A stretch of DNA of 64,000 nt from Paenibacillus albicereus (GCF_012676905.1 NZ_CP051428.1:3310001-3374000); one strand, 5' to 3'. Counted from the first letter of the stretch, positions 17,207 to 26,016 are shown. Notes: a model not told the origin generated them from the letters alone. Numbers and translations are program-made.

Positions 17207-18600
17207 TTGAAGCTGTTTGTCGGTATTGACGTCAGTTCGCAAGAACTGGAAGCGTGTTTCATGAATTCGGATGGCGACAAGCTCGAGACGCTCACCGTAA
17301 AAAACAATCTCGAAGGCGCATCCTATCTGCGTGATCGTATTGTTGCTGCAGCGGACAAGCACGTGTCATCCGAGATCCATATTGGTCTGGAAGCGACATC
17401 GGTCTATAGCTGGCATCCGGCGATGTACATGCATCAGGATGCCGCGCTGCAGAAGCGCAAAGCCAAAGTCTTCACCATCAATCCGAAGCTGGTCAGCAAG
17501 TTCAGGGAAGCTTACTCGGATCTGGATAAGACCGACCGCCTCGATGCCTGGGTCATCGCGGACCGCCTTCGTTTCGGCAGGCTGACGACCACCGTCGTCA
17601 TGCAGGAGCAGTACGTTGCGCTCCAGCGCCTGACGCGCATGCGGTTTCACCTGATCCACAACCTGACCCGCGAGAAGCAATATTTCTTGCAAAACCTGTT
17701 CTACAAATGCAACGCCTTTACCACCGAAGTGGAGAGCTCCGTATTCGGTCATGCGCTCATGGAGATGCTCTCCGAGAAGTATAGTCTCGATGACATCGCG
17801 ACCATGGAGGTCGCTGATCTAGCTGACTATCTGCGGGACAAGGGGCGCAATCGCTTCCCTGACCCCGAGAATGTCGCGCGCTGCATTCAGAAAGCCGCTC
17901 GCGCCTCGTACCGCCTTGGGAAAGTCGTCGAGGATTCCATCGACCTGGTGCTCGGCACGTCCATTCAAGCGATTCGCAGCATCCAGTCCCAGCTGAAGGA
18001 CCTAGACAAGGCCATTGAGCGGATTCTGGACGGCATCCCTGGCGCCAAATGCTTGCGTTCGATCCCGGGCATCGATCGGGTGTACGCCGCCGGCATTCTC
18101 GCGGAAATTGGCGACATCGACCGCTTCGGCGATCAGGCCGCTGTAGCCAAATACGCAGGCCTGACCTGGCGCAGGCACCAATCTGGACCGTTTGAAGCCG
18201 AGGATACGAAACGCATCAAATCCGGCAACCGATTCCTTCGCTATTACCTGGTTGAAGCTGCCAACTCGGTGAAGAACCGCGATGAAGAATTCGGCGCGTA
18301 CTACCGGAAGAAATACAAGGAAGTACCCAAGCACCAACACAAACGCGCCCTCGTCTTAACGGCAAGAAAGCTTGTGCGTCTGGTCGATGTGCTGCTACGC
18401 AACGGCCAACTCTATACGCCGCGAAGGAAGGTGACGCCCGCGAAGGATTAACGCCTCCTTTGCTAAAGTCCATGCAATTTCCCAGTTAAAATCTGGAATT
18501 ATGCTTGATTTTCGACTGGGTTTGATTGGATGTGCCTATTTTTCGTGACTGATACGCTTTACAGCCAAGAAAATTTCCAGATCTAACGGATCAGGGGCTT
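17100..18600 (+). mobile_element. IS110-family insertion sequence (ends approximate)
   Basis: A single intact transposase gene with non-coding flanks and more AT-rich, less biased sequence than the neighbours. IS110 elements do not make clear terminal repeats or target duplications, so ends are approximate. The 3' flank (18580-18660) holds a strong hairpin (CGTCGTCC ... GGGACGACG) that may belong to the element. Confidence 0.6.
17207..18451 (+). CDS. IS110-family transposase (DEDD recombinase)
   Basis: 414-residue transposase. The N-terminal RuvC-like DEDD domain shows FVGIDVSSQELEACF (first Asp), HIGLEATSVYSWH (Glu), and DKTDRLDAWVIADRLRFG (Asp-Asp). The C-terminal Tnp_20 domain shows IPGIDRVYAAGILAEIGDIDRFG, AKYAGLTWRRHQSG and GNRFLRYYLVEAANS, with the catalytic Ser in that segment. 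Full length for the family and without frameshift, so it may be active. Start is TTG at 17207, placed by AGGAGG 8-10 bases upstream; a longer frame lacks support. It recombines DNA guided by a bridge RNA according to recent work on IS110 elements. Confidence 0.93.
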   Translation: MKLFVGIDVSSQELEACFMNSDGDKLETLTVKNNLEGASYLRDRIVAAADKHVSSEIHIGLEATSVYSWHPAMYMHQDAALQKRKAKVFTINPKLVSKFREAYSDLDKTDRLDAWVIADRLRFGRLTTTVVMQEQYVALQRLTRMRFHLIHNLTREKQYFLQNLFYKCNAFTTEVESSVFGHALMEMLSEKYSLDDIATMEVADLADYLRDKGRNRFPDPENVARCIQKAARASYRLGKVVEDSIDLVLGTSIQAIRSIQSQLKDLDKAIERILDGIPGAKCLRSIPGIDRVYAAGILAEIGDIDRFGDQAAVAKYAGLTWRRHQSGPFEAEDTKRIKSGNRFLRYYLVEAANSVKNRDEEFGAYYRKKYKEVPKHQHKRALVLTARKLVRLVDVLLRNGQLYTPRRKVTPAKD

Positions 18601-18700
18601 GACATCATACCGCTGGACTTTCGTCGTCCTGTATCCGTTATACCGGGACGACGTGTCAGTCGGACAGTTACGGGCGTCGCCGTTTCTGTCAGGCTTTGGC

Positions 18701-18814
18701 GATGACGGGCGTCATGGGGCGTGGCGCAGGGCGGTGACGGGCGTCATAAGGCGTAGCGCAGGGCGGTGACCGGCGTCATGGGGCGTGGCGCAGGGCGGTG
18801 ACGGGCGTCATGGG
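18701..18814. repeat. Tandem array of 32-bp units
   Basis: About 3.6 copies of a 32-bp unit starting GTGACGGGCGTCATGGGGCG. Units abut with no spacers, so this is not a CRISPR array. Each contains the near-palindrome TGACGGGCGTCA. Confidence 0.88.
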
Positions 18815-18994
18815 GAAGCTTGCTGCGGATATGTCCAAGGCCCGCTGGCAACCGCTTGGCTCATCCTCTACCCTCCCTTTCCGAAACGGAAGGAAACGGC
18901 TCCAGAGAGCCGCTCCGCTTCTTCAAGAGAGCCCATCCGCTCCGCTCCAGCTTTCGTCGCCCCTCCGCCACCGTTCCAGCCTCTTCATTTTGAA

Positions 18995-19078
18995 GTAACT
19001 CGATTTTTTCGAGCTAATCCCTTCCTGGCGCCCCCTTCCAAGCCCGTTAGCTCGATTTTTTCGAGCTAATCCCTTCCG
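18995..19078. repeat. Two hairpin elements 52 bp apart
   Basis: AGCTCGATTTTTTCGAGCT (second copy; first copy has ACTCGA) followed by AATCCCTTCC occurs twice, with the same base at 19001 and 19053, a 52-bp period. Each copy is a small stem of 6-7 bp with a T-rich loop. Confidence 0.75.
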
Positions 19079-19126
19079 GGATCGCCACACGAACGTTGAA
19101 GGCCTAGCATCTTGATTCCTTGTCCC

Positions 19127-19540
19127 TCCACGCACCCGAGTTACTCGGTTTTTCCGCGCAACTCCGCCCGGCTGGCACCCCTCGCACCCGAGTTACTCGG
19201 TTTTTCCGTGCAACTCCGCCCGCTGGCCCCTCCACGCACCCCAGTTACTCGGTTTTTCCGCGCAACTCCGCCCGCTGGCCCTCCACGCACCCCAATTACT
19301 CGGCTTTTCCGCGCAACTCCGCCCGGTGGCACCCCTCGCACCCGAGTTACTCGGTTTTTCCGCACAACTCCGCCCGGCTGGCACCCTACGCACCCCAGTT
19401 ACTCGGTTTTTCCGTGCAACTACGGCCAATCGGCCCTCCATGCATCCGAGTTACTCGGTTTTTCCGCGCAACTCCGCCCGGCTGGCACCCCTCGCACCCC
19501 AGTTACTTGGTTTTTCCGCGCAACTCCGCTTGTGCAGCCA
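19127..19540. repeat. Tandem array, eight copies of a 52-bp unit with mini-hairpin
   Basis: The core TTACTCGG recurs at 19141, 19193, 19245, 19296, 19347, 19399, 19451 and 19503 (last copy TTACTTGG). Periods are 52, 52, 51, 51, 52, 52 and 52. Each unit has CCGAG-TTA-CTCGG followed by TTTTTCC, which looks like a very short intrinsic terminator, then a variable GC-rich part. The array lies downstream of the response regulator. From 18815 to 18990 and 19079-19126 no gene is seen. Confidence 0.92.
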
Positions 19541-19612
19541 CCTTTCGGGCTGCAACCTTCGCTCTCAAGCTTCCTTGAAGTAGAAGTCGGCAGGCGGCTG
19601 CCTCTATCGATA

Positions 19613-19658
19613 TAAAAAAGGTGCCCCCTGCCATCTGAAGGAGATGACAGGGGACACC
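19613..19658 (-). terminator. Terminator of the signalling operon
   Basis: On the minus strand GGTGTCCCCTGTCATCTCC pairs with its complement in GGCAGGGGGCACC and is followed by TTTTTTAT. It starts 8 bases after the stop of the response-regulator gene. Confidence 0.88.
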
Positions 19659-19665
19659 GATGACG

Positions 19666-20691
19666 TTACAGTTCGACCTCGCGAAGGAGCAATACGGCCG
19701 CCGTGCGGTCGCTGACGCCGAGCTTGCTGTAGATGACGCTCGCATAGTTACGGATCGTGCCTTCGTTCATGAACATGACGGCCGCGATTTGCTTGTTGGA
19801 CATGCCGCTGCGAATAAGTCCAGCTACTTCCAGCTCCCGCCCGGTAAAGCCCCACTCTGCTGACGCAGGCATCCCCGGAATCCTGCCGACGCCCGCATGC
19901 TGCCCGGAGCTTGCTATTGAGCGCTTTCCTGAGCTTGCTGCTCCCAATCGCCCTGCTTCCGCTGATAAACCTGGACCCGCTTCCGATCGCCAGGCTTCCG
20001 CCGCTGATCCTGGACCCGTTCCCGATCGCCAGGTTTCCCCTGCTGATCCTGGACCCGCTCCCGATCGCGAGGCTTCCGCCGCTGATCCTGGACCCGCAAC
20101 CGATCGCCAGGTTTCCCCTGCTGATCCTGGACCCGTTCCCGATCGCCCAGCTTCCCCTTCTAGTCCTGGCTCCGCCACCGATCGCCGAGCTTCAGCAGAC
20201 TGTCCAGCGAATTCGTCCGCCCCATATCCCGCGACTGCCGCCTCGGCCGGCGCTGCCTCCTCCGAGAGCCGCCGCAGTTGGGCAGCGACGTTGGAGGCGA
20301 CGGCGGCAGGCATGACGAGGCGGCCCTTGGCGGCATCGCGGATCGCGTCGAGCAGCTGCGGGGCGTCCATGTCCTTGAGCAGATACCCGCATGCGCCCGC
20401 CGCGAGCCCGTCGCGGACGTAGCCGTCGTCGAGAAACGTGGAAAGCAGCAGGACGACGGTGCGCGAGCCTTCCTCGGCGAGCCGCCTGGCGCATTCAATG
20501 CCGCCCATGCGGGGCATCTGGATGTCGAGCAACAGCACGTCCGGCTCCAGCTCGCGAACTCGCTGCAGCGCTTCCGCTCCATCCGCCGCCAGTCCGACGA
20601 CTTCCATGTCGGACTCGAGCCGCACGATCGTCTGCAAGCCGTCGCGCATGAGAGCCTGGTCGTCGGCGATGACGATGCGCAGCTGCCTCAT
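19666..20691 (-). CDS. NarL/LuxR-family response regulator with repeat-expanded linker
   Basis: 341 residues, longer than the usual 200-230. Receiver domain 1-120 with acidic pair Asp10/Asp11, phospho-acceptor Asp56 (LLLDIQMPRMGG), Thr/Ser and Lys (YLLKDM). LuxR-type HTH at about 275-335 (GFTGRELEVAGLIRSGMSNKQIA). Between them sits about 130 residues of Gly/Ser/Pro-rich 13-residue repeats (GPGSAGETWRSG-like), which lengthen the linker in frame. Its ATG overlaps the stop of the hybrid kinase by 4 bases (ATGA), so translation is coupled. It presumably receives phosphate from the HisKA_3 kinase encoded just upstream. Targets are unknown. Confidence 0.9.
   Translation of the reverse strand: MRQLRIVIADDQALMRDGLQTIVRLESDMEVVGLAADGAEALQRVRELEPDVLLLDIQMPRMGGIECARRLAEEGSRTVVLLLSTFLDDGYVRDGLAAGACGYLLKDMDAPQLLDAIRDAAKGRLVMPAAVASNVAAQLRRLSEEAAPAEAAVAGYGADEFAGQSAEARRSVAEPGLEGEAGRSGTGPGSAGETWRSVAGPGSAAEASRSGAGPGSAGETWRSGTGPGSAAEAWRSEAGPGLSAEAGRLGAASSGKRSIASSGQHAGVGRIPGMPASAEWGFTGRELEVAGLIRSGMSNKQIAAVMFMNEGTIRNYASVIYSKLGVSDRTAAVLLLREVEL
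19962..20195 (-). repeat. In-frame 39-bp minisatellite in the response-regulator gene
   Basis: About six imperfect copies of a 39-bp (13-codon) unit with CCTGGACCCG...GATCGCC. It encodes the linker between receiver and HTH. Confidence 0.85.
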
Positions 20692-22403
20692 GCCGACGCC
20701 TCCCCACCCGCTCCGCTTGGCGGAATCGGTACCGATGCCTTCTCACATGCGCTGGGCGCCTCTCCGCCCCCAGTGGCTTTCACCTTCGAGGGTCCCGTCG
20801 ACATACCAGGGGGCGCGGCAACCGCCTCGGCTTCGTCCGCCTCACCAGCGAGCGGCCACGCGTGCCCTGGCTCCGCATGCCTTGCGGCCGCCGCCTCTAA
20901 CTCCGCTGCTTGGCCGATCAGCGGCTGCTCGGCCCGATCCGGCACGCCCCCGCCCGCCGCGTCCCTCGCCTCACCAGCGAGCGGCCACGCGTCCCCTGGC
21001 TCCGCATGCCTTACGGCCGCCGCCTCTAACTCTGCTGCTTGGCCGATCAGCGGCTGCTCGGCCCGATCCGGCCCGTCTCCGCACGACGCGCTCGCCACGC
21101 CCGCCGCCACGCCCACCGCGCTCGCCACGCCCGCCGTCTCGACCGCCTCGACCGCCTCGGCCGCCTCGGCCTCCCCCGCCTGGCGGGGCAGCGGCAGCGC
21201 GACACGCAGCTCGGCGCCGCCGTGCGCGGCCGCGCCCAGCGTCAGGCTGCCGCCGGCTTCGGCGAGCTGCCCCTGCAGGGCACGCAGGCCAAATCCAGGC
21301 TCCGCCTCGCCGCTCCACATGCCGTCGTTCCACAGCGACAGCGCGATCCGCCGCCCGCCCTCGGCGGACGGCTCCGCCTCCACCCGGCAGACGAAGCGCT
21401 GCGCTCCTCCGTGGCGGATGCCGTTGGTCAGCCCTTCCCGCAAAATATCCCGCAGCAGCCGTGCCTGGTACCAGCTGAGATGAGGCAGGCCGGCGAAGCT
21501 TCCCTCCACGCGGACGCCGCTCGCCCATTCGGCTTCCCGCGCCACCTGCTCCAGCTCCTCCGCCGGAGGCCGACGGACCGCGACGTCCGCCGCGATCGCC
21601 CGCACGGAGCCGCGAATTTCCTCCAGCCCCTTGCGCGCGAGCTGGCGCGCGAGCTCCACCTTGGCCTCGGCCTCGTCGCCTTCGCCGGCGGCGAGCAGCC
21701 GGCGCGCCGCCTCCAGCTGCACGATCGCCGCGGTCATCGTATGCCCGACGCTATGATGGATCTCGCGGGCGATCCGCCCCCTCTCCTCCAGCACGGCCAC
21801 CTCCGCCATCGCCTCGTACGCCGAACGGATGGATGCCTCGAGCTGCCGGCCGCGCTCCTCCAGCTCCTGCGTGCGGCGGCGGACCGCCTCCTCGAGCCGC
21901 GCCTGCGAGCGGGACAGCTCCACGGCCGCGCGGTAGGCGCGGATCGAGGCGTAGACGGTGCTGAACAGCTTGGAGCTGGTCAGCTCCGTCTTTTCGCGAT
22001 AGTCGTTGATGTCATAGCTGCGAATGACGTCCGACTCGGGAGCCTGCCCCGGCTGCCCGGTGCGCAGCACGATGCGGACGAGCGCATTGCCGAGCTCCTC
22101 CCGGATGGACCTCGCCAGCCGCAGGCCGGCATCCTCCGTCTCCATGACGACATCCAGCAGCACGACCGCGACGTCGGGATGGCCGCGCAGCAGCCCCAAC
22201 GCTTCCGATGCGCTGTAGGCGCTGTAAAAAACGAGCGGCCGTCCCTCGAACGTCTCCGGCCCGAGCACGAGCCGGGTAATGCGGTGGATGTCCGGATCGT
22301 CGTCGACGATCAGGAACTTCCAGCCGGAGCCGTCCTCGACCGCCGGCTCCTCCTCCGGCGCGAAGCCGATCTCCTCTTCCTCCATCCTCTGCTCCTCCTT
22401 CAT
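20688..22403 (-). CDS. Soluble hybrid: N-terminal receiver fused to HisKA_3 kinase
   Basis: 571-residue cytoplasmic protein. Residues 28-150 form a receiver domain (FLIVDDDPDIHRI, phospho-acceptor in VVLLDVVMETEDAG, then VLRTGQP and the Lys of YREKTEL). A coiled-coil follows (RLEEAVRRRTQELEERGRQLE). HisKA_3 dimerisation with the phospho-His in REIHHSVGHTM. The HATPase_c part shows GLTNGIRHGG, WNDGMW and GFGLRALQ. No membrane helix, so it is likely fed by the membrane kinase encoded upstream. The C-terminal 140 residues hold a 43-residue tandem duplication (DRAEQPLIGQAAELEAAA). It overlaps both neighbours by 4 bases. ATG at 22403 or the second Met (22385) may be used. Confidence 0.88.
   Translation of the reverse strand: MKEEQRMEEEEIGFAPEEEPAVEDGSGWKFLIVDDDPDIHRITRLVLGPETFEGRPLVFYSAYSASEALGLLRGHPDVAVVLLDVVMETEDAGLRLARSIREELGNALVRIVLRTGQPGQAPESDVIRSYDINDYREKTELTSSKLFSTVYASIRAYRAAVELSRSQARLEEAVRRRTQELEERGRQLEASIRSAYEAMAEVAVLEERGRIAREIHHSVGHTMTAAIVQLEAARRLLAAGEGDEAEAKVELARQLARKGLEEIRGSVRAIAADVAVRRPPAEELEQVAREAEWASGVRVEGSFAGLPHLSWYQARLLRDILREGLTNGIRHGGAQRFVCRVEAEPSAEGGRRIALSLWNDGMWSGEAEPGFGLRALQGQLAEAGGSLTLGAAAHGGAELRVALPLPRQAGEAEAAEAVEAVETAGVASAVGVAAGVASASCGDGPDRAEQPLIGQAAELEAAAVRHAEPGDAWPLAGEARDAAGGGVPDRAEQPLIGQAAELEAAAARHAEPGHAWPLAGEADEAEAVAAPPGMSTGPSKVKATGGGEAPSACEKASVPIPPSGAGGEASA
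20841..21080 (-). repeat. In-frame 129-bp duplication in the hybrid-kinase gene
   Basis: The block beginning CTCACCAGCGAGCGGCCACG occurs at 20841 and 20970, with about 105 bases nearly identical. The period of 129 bp is 43 codons. It lies in the C-terminal tail beyond the ATPase domain. Confidence 0.85.
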
Positions 22404-24610
22404 GACCGATTCCTTTCCCGCGCGTTTGCGCCGTCCTGCCGCTCGTCCTCCTCCGACGCCTCGGGCAGCTCCAGCTCGAAGCGCGTGCCCCGGCCGGGCT
22501 CGCTCCAGATGCGGATCGCTCCGCCCCAGGTCGTCGCGACGAGGCTGTACACGAGGCTGAGGCCGAGCCCCGTCCCTCCGCGGCCCCGCCGCGTCGTCAC
22601 GAACGGATCGAAGATCCTGGCGGCCAGCTCCGGCTCCATGCCGACGCCGTCATCCTCGAATTCCACCTGGATGCCCTCCCGCTCCTGCAACCGCGAGATG
22701 CGGATCATGACGATGCCGGCGCCTCCCTCCGGATACGCATGCGTGACGGAGTTGACGAGCAGGTTGGTCAGGATCTGATAAAAAGCCCCCACGTATCCCG
22801 TCGTCTCCAGCCCTTTCTCCGCCTCCACCCGCACGTCCAGACGGACGCCCGATTCCCGCAGCAGCGGGCTGAGGCTGATCAGCACGTCGAGCGCCGCCTG
22901 CTTGGCCTCGAACCGCTGCGGCAGCTCGCTCGCCTGGCCGGCCGCGACCTGCTTGAAGCTGCGGACGAGCTGCTCCGTGCGCTGCAGGTTGGACAGCAGG
23001 ATGGACGCCGACTCCGAGCTTTCGGCCAAAAACCGCTCGAGCTCGGTCCGCTTCATCTGCCCGGAGGCGTACAGCGTCCGCAGCCGCTCGGCGCGCTGGA
23101 CGAGATGGCTCGAAGCGGTGACGCCGATGCCGATCGGCGTGTTGATCTCGTGGGCGACGCCGGCGACGAGATTGCCGAGCGAGGCCATCTTCTCCGCCTG
23201 CACGAGCTGCCGCTGGGTCGACTCCAGCCGTTCCATCGCCTCCTGCAGCTCCGCCGTCCGTGCCTGCACCCGCTGCTCGAGCGTCTGATTCCACTCGTCC
23301 TTGAGCCGGTCCATCGCGAGAAGCCGCTGCGCCAGCTGCTCGGCCTCGGCGAACGAGCCGGCATAGTGGCGGGCGAGCAGCACCGACTGGAAGAGCGAGA
23401 ACATCAGAAAGCCCAGCGGAGCGAGCGAGGCCGCGCGCGTCAGGTCCGCCATGTAGAAGAAATCGTGGACGACCGTGCCGGCGAGGAAAGCGAAGCCGCA
23501 AAGGAACAGCAGCGCTCCGCGCTCGCCCCGCGCTACCGCCACCGCGATCGCGCCGACTCCGTACGCCATGACGAAGCAGGCATACAGCTCGGCGGGGAGC
23601 AGCGCATATTCGTAGACGCGCTGCTCCGCCACCAGGCACAGCAGCGCTCCCAGGCCGCCGACGGCGTCGGAAGACCGGACGAGCCTGCGCCCGATGAACG
23701 CCGGATACAGCTCCCGCAGCATGCGCGTCAGCAGCAGCAGGCCGAGATAGAAGATGAGGTAGAGCGCCTTGGCGAACCATTGCCAGTCCAGCGCCGGAAA
23801 GATCGTGTAGACGAGGCGATCGTTGACCAGCAGCGTCCGCACCGACATGAGCAGCGAGAAGGAGCCGACGTACAGCGAAGCGAGATGGCGCCTTCGCACC
23901 GCGAACACGAGCAGATGATAGAACGCGATGATGCCACAGGCGCCGAAGGCGAACCAGGAGATCGCCGCGTCGCGGCGATACAGCGCCCCGAGCTCCGCTT
24001 CCGTGCCGATCAGCGGGCTGCGCTGGAACCCGCTTTTGTAATAATCGAAGTTGGACAGCTGCAGCACGAGCTCGAGCTCCGGCCCGTCCGCCCGCTCCAG
24101 CGGCGCCACCTGCACGATCTGGCGGGGCACCGCCTCTTCCCGCGAGCAGGAGACGACGCCGGCCGATGCCGTCTCGCGGCCGTCCGCCCACAGCCGGTAC
24201 GAGGTGAACAGATTGCCGAGCTTGACGGCGAGCAGCGGCAGGTCCTCCGGCACGAGCGCCGTCAGCCGCAGCGTCGCGCAGCCGTCCAGCGGGTAGGTCC
24301 GCCCCCCGATCTCCTGCTTGTTCCAGTAGCCGGGCACGTCCATGAAGCCGGCCGGCCGCGGCGGCGGGCCGCCATCCCAGCTGGCCGGCTCCAGCAGCCG
24401 GCCGGGGTAGAACTCCCACTGTCCGCGCAGCGCGATCGCTTCGTCGAACGGCTGGCCCGACAGGTCGATCGTCCCCGCCTCCGCCGCAGGCGACCGCTCC
24501 CGGCCGCCTCCCGGGGCCAGCAGCGCCCACGCCGCCGCACCGATCAGCAGCAGCAGGACGACGGGTAGGAGCAGCCGCCTCTTAGGCTTGGGAAGTCGGG
24601 ATTTCGACAT
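22400..24610 (-). CDS. 7TM-DISM membrane sensor histidine kinase
   Basis: 736 residues. One N-terminal helix (12-30), then an extracellular beta-sandwich of the 7TMR-DISMED2 type (about 45-205; WEFYPGRL, VPGYWN, YPLDGCATLRL, LGNLFTSYRLWADG), often a carbohydrate or small-molecule sensor. Seven membrane helices (about 218-410) follow. Then a coiled-coil and HisKA domain with GNLVAGVAHEINTPIGIG (phospho-His), and HATPase_c with LVNSVTHAYPEG, DDGVGM and GTGLGLSLVYSL. Its start overlaps the permuted NlpC/P60-like gene by 29 bases, and its stop overlaps the next kinase by 4. It is the membrane sensor of the cascade. Confidence 0.92.
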   Translation of the reverse strand: MSKSRLPKPKRRLLLPVVLLLLIGAAAWALLAPGGGRERSPAAEAGTIDLSGQPFDEAIALRGQWEFYPGRLLEPASWDGGPPPRPAGFMDVPGYWNKQEIGGRTYPLDGCATLRLTALVPEDLPLLAVKLGNLFTSYRLWADGRETASAGVVSCSREEAVPRQIVQVAPLERADGPELELVLQLSNFDYYKSGFQRSPLIGTEAELGALYRRDAAISWFAFGACGIIAFYHLLVFAVRRRHLASLYVGSFSLLMSVRTLLVNDRLVYTIFPALDWQWFAKALYLIFYLGLLLLTRMLRELYPAFIGRRLVRSSDAVGGLGALLCLVAEQRVYEYALLPAELYACFVMAYGVGAIAVAVARGERGALLFLCGFAFLAGTVVHDFFYMADLTRAASLAPLGFLMFSLFQSVLLARHYAGSFAEAEQLAQRLLAMDRLKDEWNQTLEQRVQARTAELQEAMERLESTQRQLVQAEKMASLGNLVAGVAHEINTPIGIGVTASSHLVQRAERLRTLYASGQMKRTELERFLAESSESASILLSNLQRTEQLVRSFKQVAAGQASELPQRFEAKQAALDVLISLSPLLRESGVRLDVRVEAEKGLETTGYVGAFYQILTNLLVNSVTHAYPEGGAGIVMIRISRLQEREGIQVEFEDDGVGMEPELAARIFDPFVTTRRGRGGTGLGLSLVYSLVATTWGGAIRIWSEPGRGTRFELELPEASEEDERQDGANARERNRS

Positions 24611-25223
24611 CCTTCAAGTACCTCAGCTCGCGCGCGAGCTCCATGCCTGGGGCGAGCGGCAGCTCATGGCTCACGGCCAGCAGCTTGGGCGAGTAGGCGT
24701 TGGACGGATGCGCGCGCTTCATCCAGCCGAGGCGCATGTAGGTTTCCGCCACCAGCTCGCTGCAGAAGAACGTCTTTTCGTCCGCCTGGCAGTCCCAGCG
24801 CCCTGCGAGCAGCTCCTCCGCCATCCGCTTCAGGCTCGGGAACGACGCGTCATGCACCTCCTCGACGAACGCCTGGAACTTGTCCAGCGTGTCCGCCTGC
24901 CTTTCCCCGATCAGCTGGCGGAACGCATACCGCGAATCGTAGCGGCCCGCCTCGTCGGTCGCGATGCGCTCGCGCAGCCGCACGAGCATCGGTCCCGTCT
25001 TGATGCGATGCTCCTCGACATCCTCGAGCGTCGCCGTCGTCGTCGACTCCCAGAGCAGCGCCTCGTCGAAGCCGGGCAGCCGGACGACCATGCCGACATG
25101 CGACCATTCCGAACGGCTGATGATCTCGATCTCCACCGATTCGCGAAAAATGCCGTGAAAAAATACCAGATCCCCCGTCTGAAGCGTGCGTTCCCATTCC
25201 GTCCAAGCCGATTGCAGCGTCAT
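24582..25223 (-). CDS. Permuted NlpC/P60-like (YiiX-type) protein
   Basis: 213-residue protein of the circularly permuted papain-like fold. The His-bearing strand comes first (GDLVFFHGIF, then SRSEWSHVGMVVR), and the nucleophile Cys comes late (TFFCSELVAETYMRLGW), as in YiiX and related amidase or thioesterase-like enzymes. No signal peptide is present. Some relatives act on lipids or peptidoglycan amides; the substrate here is unknown. ATG at 25223 has GAGAGGG upstream; a longer frame of 28 codons is rejected. First gene of the signalling operon; the 29-base overlap with the 7TM kinase gene suggests tight co-production. Confidence 0.82.
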   Translation of the reverse strand: MTLQSAWTEWERTLQTGDLVFFHGIFRESVEIEIISRSEWSHVGMVVRLPGFDEALLWESTTTATLEDVEEHRIKTGPMLVRLRERIATDEAGRYDSRYAFRQLIGERQADTLDKFQAFVEEVHDASFPSLKRMAEELLAGRWDCQADEKTFFCSELVAETYMRLGWMKRAHPSNAYSPKLLAVSHELPLAPGMELARELRYLKDVEIPTSQA

Positions 25224-25500
25224 GCCATCCCTCTCCCTATCCCGTGTCGCAGCCGGCGCAGGCGCCCGCATCGGCAAAAAAGCCCGTTCATCCGAGTGCC
25301 GCCTCATGTCGTCGGAGCAGGAGCGGCCAGGCGGAAAAACGGGCGTCTCGCGGATACGTCAAGCGCCGCGCAGGAAGCGCAATCCAATTTTACCATGAAA
25401 GCGCTGCTTCCGGCAGGAGCCTAAAGGCATGGTTTGCCGTTTTCGCGGCCGCGGGTTAAACTGAAGTATTCATTCCATGGAAGAGGAAGGGGAGCCGCTC

Positions 25501-25887
25501 ATGCTGGAAGTGCGCCAATCTCCGAATACGACGGGTGAATTCACCCGGGGCGTATTCGCGACCCGCAACATCGCCAAGGGAACGCTGTTCCACGAGGCTC
25601 CGGTCGTCACGTATCCGAACGAGGAGCACGAGCTGATCGAGCAGACGATCCTCGAGGACTACGTGTTCAACTTCGGCGCCAACCACGGCGCGCTCGTGCT
25701 CGGCTACGGGAGCCTGTTCAACCACTCGTACGAGCCCAACGCGGTGTACGAGCTGAACTTCGATCAGCTGACCGTCGAGTTCTACGCCTATCGCGACATT
25801 GAGGCGGACGAGGAGATCATGATCAACTACAACGGCGAGCCGGACTGCGACGATCCGCTCTGGTTCACCGAGGACGACGGGGACTGA
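25501..25887 (+). CDS. Small SET-domain protein
   Basis: 128 residues, almost only a SET domain. Visible motifs: RGVFATRNIAKGTLFHEAPV (start of the fold), GYGSLFNHSYEPNA (the N-H-S...P-N signature that binds S-adenosylmethionine) and FYAYRDIEADEEIMINYNG (the EE-I-x-I-x-Y segment). SET proteins methylate lysine; bacterial targets are mostly unknown. It ends in an acidic tail (EDDGD). ATG at 25501 has GGAAGGGGAG at 25483-25492. It stands alone between divergent and co-directional units; no partner is obvious. Confidence 0.88.
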   Translation: MLEVRQSPNTTGEFTRGVFATRNIAKGTLFHEAPVVTYPNEEHELIEQTILEDYVFNFGANHGALVLGYGSLFNHSYEPNAVYELNFDQLTVEFYAYRDIEADEEIMINYNGEPDCDDPLWFTEDDGD

Positions 25888-26016
25888 CGAAGGGGAAAGA
25901 TGCGGCGAGCTCAGGACGGCGAGCAAGTTCGAGGCGAGCGGAGCAAGAGCGGGTATGCCCCTGTTCCGCTCGAAGCGAGCGCGTCGAGGACATTTTCCCC
26001 TCGTCGGCGATCCCTC

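Noticed and set aside
25395-25412. TGAAAGCGCTGCTTCC as a cre site before the permuted NlpC/P60 gene
   Set aside because: The second half does not match the consensus (no WCA end).
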